From positions 1 to 63,489 of the forward strand of contig NZ_QJKI01000023.1 in NCBI RefSeq assembly GCF_003201855.1: a stretch of DNA of 63,489 bases. The letters are read 5' to 3'. The stretch is from Rivihabitans pingtungensis (GTDB lineage Bacteria > Pseudomonadota > Gammaproteobacteria > Burkholderiales > Aquaspirillaceae). The notes below the pieces were generated by a model that saw nothing but the letters and a program-made list of their open reading frames with translations, was not told the DNA's origin and made no database searches. Of the stretch, positions 57,983 to 63,489 are shown piece by piece. Positions within the stretch are counted from its first letter, which is position 1. Each line of letters opens with the position of its first letter. The position numbers were made by a program, and so were the translations under genes.

Positions 57983-58420
57983 ATGAAATCCACCCTGCTT
58001 GCCGGTGCTTGTGCACTGGTGCTGTTGTCCGCCTGCTCCGCTGTGCAGGCGCCGCCTCCGGTTGTGCCGCCTGCGCCGGACTTCAACGCCATGCAGAACA
58101 GCCTGTTTCAGGAAACCAAACGCCTGGCCAATCTGGTTGGCAATGGCAGCCTGAGCCGGGTTGAAGCCGCTGACCAGTTGAATGCCCGCCGACTGGCGAT
58201 GATTGGCCCGCATCCGGTGGATGACGAAGTGTTCCGCACCTATCGACTGCTCAGTGTGCAGGTGCAACAGAACAAGATCACCCAGGATAAGCTGCGCATC
58301 ACCCTGATGAACAAGCTGGACGCGGTGCGCAAAGGTTATGCTTTGCTCGACCCCAAGCCGGTCAAGCCACCAGTGTTCACCAATATGTTGCTGCAAATCT
58401 ATGACCGGCCACCGTTGTAA
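57983..58420 (+). CDS. Small lipoprotein, unknown function
   Basis: A 145-residue protein with a signal and lipobox (LLSAC, Cys18), a Pro-rich start of the mature part, and then a helical domain (NAMQNSLFQETKRLANLVGNGSLSRVEAADQLNARR). GAGGGAG precedes ATG 57983. It overlaps the next gene by 20 bases, so the three genes to 59203 are probably one transcript. Family not recognised. Confidence 0.8.
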   Translation: MKSTLLAGACALVLLSACSAVQAPPPVVPPAPDFNAMQNSLFQETKRLANLVGNGSLSRVEAADQLNARRLAMIGPHPVDDEVFRTYRLLSVQVQQNKITQDKLRITLMNKLDAVRKGYALLDPKPVKPPVFTNMLLQIYDRPPL

Positions 58421-58817
58421 GACGCCTGCCACGCCATGTCCGTGTGGTTCTGGCCTGGCGCTGGCGGCCTGCTGCGGCCGCCTGCATGCTGGTGAGCTGG
58501 CGGTCAGCGCCGAGGCGCTGATGCGCTCACGTTATAGCGCTTATGTGCTGGGTAATGAGGCCTATCTGCTGGCCACCTGGCATCCGGATACCCGACCTGC
58601 CGTGCTGGGTCTGGCAGACGATGCGCCTGTCAAGTGGCTGGGGCTGGATGTGTTGGCCTGCCAGGCCGGGCAGCCAGGCGACGCACAAGGCACGGTGCGC
58701 TTTGTGGCCCGCTATAAAGTCAATGGCCGTGCTCAGCGCCTGTCCGAGCACAGCCGGTTTGTTTGCCAGGATGGCCGCTGGCTGTATGTGGATGGCCAAG
58801 TGGATGAAGCCCATTGA
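58401..58817 (+). CDS. YchJ-family protein (UPF0225, SEC-C motif)
   Basis: A 138-residue protein. The SEC-C zinc motif CPCGSGLALAACCG (residues 13-26) is followed by the YchJ NTF2-like domain (LMRSRYSAYVLGNEAYLLATWHP...RFVARYKVNGRAQRLSEHSRFVCQDGRWLYVDG). Role unknown in the family. ATG 58401 overlaps the upstream lipoprotein gene; stop overlaps the next start. Confidence 0.88.
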   Translation: MTGHRCKTPATPCPCGSGLALAACCGRLHAGELAVSAEALMRSRYSAYVLGNEAYLLATWHPDTRPAVLGLADDAPVKWLGLDVLACQAGQPGDAQGTVRFVARYKVNGRAQRLSEHSRFVCQDGRWLYVDGQVDEAH

Positions 58818-59203
58818 TGATGGATACGCCTGATCTCTTGCGTTTTGTGGCATTTGCCGAACACGCCCCTGTCCCCGTGCATGACCAGCCCGCCGCAGAG
58901 CGTCGGGTGCATGGAGCGCCGCAACGACAGACCTGGACCTATTTTACTGATGCCATGCACGGCATGGAGTGTGGTGTTTGGGCGTGCGAGCCCGGTATGT
59001 GGCGTATCCGTTTTGCCGCCAACAAACTGGAATTTTTTTGTGTGCTGGAAGGCCATGTCCGTCTGCATGATGCTGATGGTCAGGTGCACGACGTGCGCGC
59101 CGGTGAAGCCGGGGTGATTCCGGCTGGGTTTGTGGGGGCGTTTGAAGTGCTCAGCCCGGTGCGCAAGTATTTTGTGGTGCAGCAGATCTCGATATCTGCT
59201 TGA
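58817..59203 (+). CDS. Cupin-domain protein (DUF861/EutQ-like)
   Basis: A 128-residue single cupin. The core KLEFFCVLEGHVRLHDADGQVHDVRAGEAGVIPAGFVGAFEVLSPVRKYFV fits the Cupin_3 (ureidoglycine aminohydrolase-like) group. Metal-binding residues are only partly conserved. Its ATG overlaps the ychJ-like stop (TGATG), so translation is probably coupled. Substrate unknown. Confidence 0.82.
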   Translation: MMDTPDLLRFVAFAEHAPVPVHDQPAAERRVHGAPQRQTWTYFTDAMHGMECGVWACEPGMWRIRFAANKLEFFCVLEGHVRLHDADGQVHDVRAGEAGVIPAGFVGAFEVLSPVRKYFVVQQISISA

Positions 59204-59861
59204 TTTTGCCATCGTGCGATGAGGTGGAAGTCATGCAGCGTGTTGGCCGCGCTGGTAATTGGCTCTCGCGGTTTGTCCCGGGCGGCGCTGCCGGCTTGCT
59301 GGTCGTCTCCGCCTAAGCGTGGCTGGCAAAACCCGCCTGGTGTCATTCACGGCTTTGCCGTACTCCTTGCGCTGTCTGCGGCTGCGCGCCTGGTCAGGAA
59401 TGCTGCGCTGGGTTTTTAAGTACGATTCTATCTTCTGATAACGACCTGCCTCTTGCAAGCCAAGGCATTCTGTCGTTTAATCCCCCGCCATCCGTTTTTT
59501 ACCATGTTACAGCTATTTATTTATTAGGTAGAAATACGTAGCCATCGATTGGCTTGCGTTGGATCATGGCCAACATCGGGCTTAAACTGGTATATCATGC
59601 CTGCAATGCTCGGTAGGCATGCTGGCATGCCATTTATTAAGTAAAAATACTGGGCCAGATGGGGCCGTGGCGGGCATGCGCCGATTGGCCATATTGATGG
59701 TGTTTGATTTTCAGGAGCCTGTGGGTCATGTATATATCCATGTCCATGCAAGCAGTTGACATAAGCTGTATTTTCGCCATGACCTGCATGGCGGTTCATG
59801 CCCCTTCGCATTGGCCTGACTGACCTAACACGCCTCCGACTGCCGTTTAACAGATCCAGAC
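59204..59861. other. Intergenic region before the deaminase gene
   Basis: 658 bases without a convincing gene; AT-rich between 59430 and 59780. Contains the repeat at 59314-59430 and probably the promoter of the exported deaminase-like gene. Confidence 0.5.
59314..59430 (+). repeat. Dispersed palindromic repeat, diverged copy
   Basis: TAAGCGTGGCTGGCAAAACCCGCCTGGTG ... CTTTGCCGTACTCCTTGCGCTGTCTGCGGC ... GCGCTGGGTTTTTAAGTACGATTCTA. Core well conserved, right end eroded; TA at both edges. Confidence 0.7.
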
Positions 59862-61409
59862 ATGAAAAATTCCCTGACAACCGCCCTGTCCGCTGTGCTG
59901 CTGCTCTTGGCGGCCTTGCCCGCCATGGCGCTGGATGATCGTGCCGCCAGTGCGCAAGTCAACCGATGGTTGCAGGCCCACCGCCAGCAGATCCCTTTGC
60001 TGAGACAATTTGTCCAGCGCCTGCCCAAGGGGGCCGATCTGCACAGCCATTTGACTGGCGCCGCGTATGCGGAAACCTATTTGCGCCTGGCCGCCGAGCA
60101 CGGCTTGTGCGTCGATAGCCAAACGTTGGCATTTGTCTCTCCAGATGGGGCGACGTGCCCGTCGCCGTCGGTCTCTGCCCGCCAACTGCCGTCCGGCGTA
60201 TACAGCGCCATGGTCAACCAGCTGTCCATCCGCAATGTCGCTTTGTCCGGCAGCAGTGGGCATGACCAGTTTTTTGCCACTTTTTCCCGCTTCCGCCTAC
60301 CCGCCAACTTGCCTGAAGCCTCGGTGGCCCTGGCTGCCGAAGTCAGCAATCGGGCGGCCAGCCAGAATATCCTGCATCTGGAACTGATGACCACTCTGCA
60401 AGGTTCGGGGGTGCGCGAGTTGGCCGGCAAACTACCCTGGCCGCAGACACCTGACTTTGCCGCCAGCCTGGCCTGGTTGCAGGCCAATGGTCTGGACGCT
60501 CAGGTCGAGGCTGCCCGGAATGAACTGGATCAGTTTGATCAAGCCTATCGCGCTACCCAGCGGTGCGGGCAGCCTGATGCCCAGCCGGGTTGCCAGATCA
60601 GCCTGCGCTGGCAGCAACAAACCAGCCGCACCGCCAGCCCGGCACAGGTGTTCAGCCAATTGGCTTTTGCCTTTGCCCTGGCCCACGCCGACGGCCGTGT
60701 GGTTGGCATCAATCTGGTGGCGCCTGAGGATGACCCAGTGGCCTTGCGCGACTATCGCCTGCATATGGCGATGATCGGCTGGCTGTCGCGCCAGATGCCG
60801 GACGTGAATATCGCCCTGCATGCCGGCGAATTGACGCAAGGCCTGACGCCACCGGAAACCCTGCGCCATCATATTGCTGACGCGGTGAACGTTGCGGGCG
60901 CCAAGCGCATTGGCCATGGTGTGGCGATTGGCTATGAAGACCATGCTACCCGCACCTTGGCCACCATGCACACTCGTCAGGTGGCAGTCGAGGTGTGTTT
61001 GAGCAGCAATGACGTCATTCTGGGTGTATCGGGTGAACAGCATCCTCTGCCAGTGTATCTGGCTGCCGGTGTGCCGGTGGTATTGGCCTCGGACGATGAG
61101 GGTGTATCCCGCATCGATCTGAGCCATGAATACCTGCGCGCTGCGCAAACTTACCGGCTGAGCTATCCACAGCTCAAGCAATTATCCAGAAACAGCCTGG
61201 AATACAGCTTTCTGCCTGGTGACAGCCTGTGGCGCAATCTGTCTGCAGGTAAAGTGCTGGCCGTATGCCGCAATGACACACCTGGCGCCAAGGCCTTGTC
61301 GCCGCGTTGCGCCCATGCACTGGGCAGTAGCGAAAAAGCCCAGCGCCAGTGGCAACTGGAAGCTGCATTCCGACAGTTTGAACGAGACCCGCTGTGGGCT
61401 GGTCGGTAA
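59862..61409 (+). CDS. Exported adenosine-deaminase-like amidohydrolase
   Basis: A 515-residue protein with a clear Sec signal peptide (1-23, ending AMA-LDD). The catalytic pattern of adenosine deaminases/ADGF is intact: DLHSHLTGA (His61, His63), HAGEL (His320, Glu323), RIGHGVAI (His352) and SDDEG (Asp411, Asp412). Like ADGF enzymes it is longer than cytosolic Add and exported, so it probably deaminates extracellular or periplasmic adenosine-type nucleosides (inference). Four cysteines allow disulfides. No good ribosome site precedes the ATG. Confidence 0.85.
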   Translation: MKNSLTTALSAVLLLLAALPAMALDDRAASAQVNRWLQAHRQQIPLLRQFVQRLPKGADLHSHLTGAAYAETYLRLAAEHGLCVDSQTLAFVSPDGATCPSPSVSARQLPSGVYSAMVNQLSIRNVALSGSSGHDQFFATFSRFRLPANLPEASVALAAEVSNRAASQNILHLELMTTLQGSGVRELAGKLPWPQTPDFAASLAWLQANGLDAQVEAARNELDQFDQAYRATQRCGQPDAQPGCQISLRWQQQTSRTASPAQVFSQLAFAFALAHADGRVVGINLVAPEDDPVALRDYRLHMAMIGWLSRQMPDVNIALHAGELTQGLTPPETLRHHIADAVNVAGAKRIGHGVAIGYEDHATRTLATMHTRQVAVEVCLSSNDVILGVSGEQHPLPVYLAAGVPVVLASDDEGVSRIDLSHEYLRAAQTYRLSYPQLKQLSRNSLEYSFLPGDSLWRNLSAGKVLAVCRNDTPGAKALSPRCAHALGSSEKAQRQWQLEAAFRQFERDPLWAGR

Positions 61410-61589
61410 TCTGCTGATGTGCAGAAAATTTGCCGCTTTGTTGCTTTTTGATATTTTTGGCATGTTTGGCGCATGTTGATGGGCGATGCCGAGCAGGCAC
61501 ATCGGTATTGCCCAAGCTCTGGTAAACAGGTTTCTCCCGGGTGATTGTCTTACGCCTGATATGGCGGGTGGACACAGGTACAGCAACAA

Positions 61590-62426
61590 ATGACGAGTCA
61601 GGACAATCATTCCCGCACGCAAGCTCCTTCTCATGTTTCCGGGAGGCAGGCGCGCAAAAGTTCTCGCTGGCTGGGGCGCCTGATGGCGCTTGCCGTGCTG
61701 GTGGTGTGGCCGCTGGTTCTGGTTGGTTTTTTCATCAGCTCATGCGGAGAAGAGCGCGAGTTTTTTGATGAGCCACTGATGCGCCAACTGGGTGCCAGAC
61801 CAGATCGAATCACTTCCTACGATTTTCACGGCCTGATGGTGCCTGGCACCAAAGAAGATGCCAAGAGGCTAGGCTTCTCTGACTGCAGTGCCAATGATGC
61901 CTTTTTTTATTGCACCCGGCCGCGGATGGGCAAGTTTTTAGGGGTTGAGGTGCGTGCGGCATCGTTGATTCTGGATGAGATGGACAATTTTATTGAAACT
62001 CGGTTCAGTATCCAGAAGCGTAATCCCGGCGTATTTAGTTATCGTTCGATTCAAATTGAATTCGGCCCGACTTTTTATGATACGGACTGTCTGAATAAAC
62101 ATAACAAAGAACGACCCGGGCATGCATGGGTACGATTGTTGGAATGCCGTAAAAATGATGGCATAGATTATTTTAAATATCTGCTGCAGGCTGATGGCTG
62201 GGTAAATGATACCAGTGGGCGTGGTCGGGTTGACGCGTATTACAAGCGCGGTATCCCTTTAGAGATTGAAGTCGGAATCGTCAACGGCACGGCCAATATC
62301 CGACCATTTCCACTTAAAGATGTTGAGCTGATCACACAAGCCCAGGCTCAGGCTGCATCTACGCCGGCGCCTCATGATGATAGTCAGGCTTCCCGCGAAA
62401 AATTTGTCCGCTCAATGAAGCAATAA
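61590..62426 (+). CDS. Membrane-anchored protein, unknown function
   Basis: A 278-residue protein with a basic N-terminus, one membrane helix (about 30-52, ending FISSCGEE), and a 225-residue extracytoplasmic part with four further cysteines (SDCSAN, FYCTRP, TDCLNK, LLECRK) suited to two disulfides. The DNA between 61900 and 62300 is less GC-rich than the neighbours. Its stop overlaps a short TAAGAGCC-type inverted repeat. Not recognised. Confidence 0.7.
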   Translation: MTSQDNHSRTQAPSHVSGRQARKSSRWLGRLMALAVLVVWPLVLVGFFISSCGEEREFFDEPLMRQLGARPDRITSYDFHGLMVPGTKEDAKRLGFSDCSANDAFFYCTRPRMGKFLGVEVRAASLILDEMDNFIETRFSIQKRNPGVFSYRSIQIEFGPTFYDTDCLNKHNKERPGHAWVRLLECRKNDGIDYFKYLLQADGWVNDTSGRGRVDAYYKRGIPLEIEVGIVNGTANIRPFPLKDVELITQAQAQAASTPAPHDDSQASREKFVRSMKQ

Positions 62427-62468
62427 GAGCCACTCACCATACTCAACAAAGTGGTTATGAGGCTCTGG
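62424..62468. repeat. Short inverted repeat resembling ends of the dispersed element
   Basis: TAAGAGCCACTCA...TGAGGCTCT with only 20 bases between. The ends resemble the repeat termini but the body is missing; it may be an internally deleted remnant or just a terminator for the preceding gene. Confidence 0.35.
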
Positions 62469-62627
62469 CCAGAGCTATATGGCGTGACATGATCTGCTGA
62501 GGTGGTTGCTTCTGTCTGACCTTCTTGGCATCGCCCGGACGTGCTAATCCGGGCTTTGTGCTCTGCGCTCAATGACATGCACCAAACGCACAAGTGCGCC
62601 ATGGTGCATGTCAACGCGCCGACTCCC

Positions 62628-63170
62628 TTATCTGTGATGTGTGCGGTGACGTGTCGGTTTCTTTGGATGCGTGGCGCGTGCAGAGCGTGCAGGTTTACCT
62701 GCATGCTTGCTCACTTTGCGCGACTGTGCACCGTGTTTGTGCGCTGCCTTGCCTGCCTTGTGGGTGGTTTTCTGCTGGCTGACCTTGCCTTTGTGGTGCC
62801 CCGCCTTGCGCCCGTGCTTTGCCGCATGTTTAGTGTGTTTCTGCTGTGCCACGGCTTTCTTGCCTGCGTGTCGGATGCTGGCCTTGCGTGCGCTGTGTGC
62901 ATGCTGTCTGCCCTTGCTGGATACGGCTTTGCTTGCGTGATGACGACCATGAATCACGGTCTTGCCCTTGCCGCGCTTGTGTGCCCGCTTGCCAAGATGC
63001 TTGCCGGCATGGCGCTTGCCATGGCTGGCGACACTGGCATGAGGTTTGCTGGGCTTTTGGGCACGTGCCTTGCTGCTGACCGGTGCGGCATCGCCTGGCA
63101 ATGGCAGATCATCGGCCAGCGTGAGGCTGGTCAGCAGTGCCAGCATGCAGGCAAGCAAAATGCGAAGCAT
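62628..63170 (-). CDS. Exported Lys/His/Ala-rich basic protein
   Basis: A 180-residue protein with a signal peptide (1-19, TLA-DD) and a mature part of low complexity dominated by Lys, His, Ala, Arg and Gly (for example KRHAGKHLGKRAHKRGKGK), with almost no acidic or bulky hydrophobic residues. It resembles histone H1-like proteins in composition, but the signal peptide implies periplasmic or extracellular location. Metal, heme or polyanion binding is possible. AGAAAGGG precedes ATG 63170. Confidence 0.7.
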   Translation of the reverse strand: MLRILLACMLALLTSLTLADDLPLPGDAAPVSSKARAQKPSKPHASVASHGKRHAGKHLGKRAHKRGKGKTVIHGRHHASKAVSSKGRQHAHSARKASIRHAGKKAVAQQKHTKHAAKHGRKAGHHKGKVSQQKTTHKAGKAAHKHGAQSRKVSKHAGKPARSARATHPKKPTRHRTHHR

Positions 63171-63489
63171 GAATACAACCCTTTCTTAAAAACACATGGC
63201 GATATTGCATTGCATCATCGCCATGTGTCACAAATTGGAGAAAAACGTGCTGAATTCGCCGCTTTGCGGCGTAAAATTTCCAGAATACCCATTGAAGCAA
63301 CATTCTGCTCTTGGGTACTATGGAAAAAGTAATACTCCCGTTTGATTGCGATCGCTCGGCCCCATTGTGCCTGATGAGCGTCGCCCCTCTAGATCATCCC
63401 CTTACACACATCGTGCTACAACAGCTCACGAGCGAAACGCATCCCCTCAACGCACACAGCAATGTCACGTAGCCCAAGCCACAACGTCT
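63171..63489. other. Right-end intergenic sequence
   Basis: 319 bases with no convincing gene to the window edge. It holds the leader hairpin at 63192-63228. A 50-codon frame at 63320-63472 is not supported. Confidence 0.45.
63192..63228 (-). terminator. Leader hairpin with T-tract before the Lys/His-rich gene
   Basis: ACACATGGCGAT and its exact complement (12 bp, 13-base loop), followed on the minus strand by TTTTT and then the ribosome site. Located 22-58 bases upstream of the ATG; terminator-like but in a leader position. Confidence 0.6.

Noticed and set aside
63320..63472. 50-codon frame near the right edge
   Set aside because: No clear ribosome site and no recognisable composition; too short to support.

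Overview
The window (63.5 kb, GC-rich, mostly housekeeping genes) looks like the chromosome of a betaproteobacterium, most likely order Neisseriales (Chromobacterium/Vogesella/Aquitalea-like). This rests on gene order: ndk-rlmN-rodZ-ispG-hisS-yfgM-bamB-der-hfq-hflX-hflK-hflC-hisZ-purA on one strand, and rimP-nusA-infB-rbfA-truB-rpsO-pnp on the other. The genus is an inference and was not tested by any search. I recognised no tRNA, rRNA, CRISPR array, prophage or transposase gene.

Layout. 0.3-6 kb: a three-gene minus-strand operon (membrane protein, lipoprotein, winged-helix regulator) behind a promoter covered by two operator-like palindromes, then an aldo/keto reductase, and an SDR oxidoreductase divergent from a LysR regulator. 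6-13.6 kb: a small beta-trefoil protein behind AT-rich DNA, tamB, a Pmp3-like peptide with a His-rich tail, an OsmC protein and a SPOR-domain protein. 13.7-28.6 kb: the ndk to purA block (nucleotide, rRNA-modification, isoprenoid, aminoacylation, outer-membrane assembly, RNA chaperone and membrane proteolysis functions). 28.9-35.4 kb: an unrecognised protein with an internal duplication, zapE, rpe, apaG, an Atm1-type ABC exporter overlapping pepD. 35.5-45.1 kb: the transcription/translation operon rimP to pnp. 45.6-53.8 kb: fadD with a PsrA-like operator, an ArsC-like protein, ppnP, two tandem divergent patatin-like genes, and ilvBN with a legible attenuator and Val/Leu-rich leader peptide. 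54-63.5 kb: small membrane proteins, speA, a lipoprotein-YchJ-cupin cluster, an exported adenosine-deaminase-like enzyme, an unknown anchored protein and an exported Lys/His-rich protein.

The most distinctive feature is a family of about 115-bp palindromic intergenic repeats with termini close to AGAGCCGCTCACAAAA. About a dozen full, degenerate or partial copies are spread across the window, two of them in tandem. They look like non-autonomous MITE-like elements comparable in size and style to Neisseria Correia elements but different in sequence. A second theme is terminator-like hairpins placed directly before start codons (rimP, ilvB, the Lys/His-rich gene), which suggests leader-based control.
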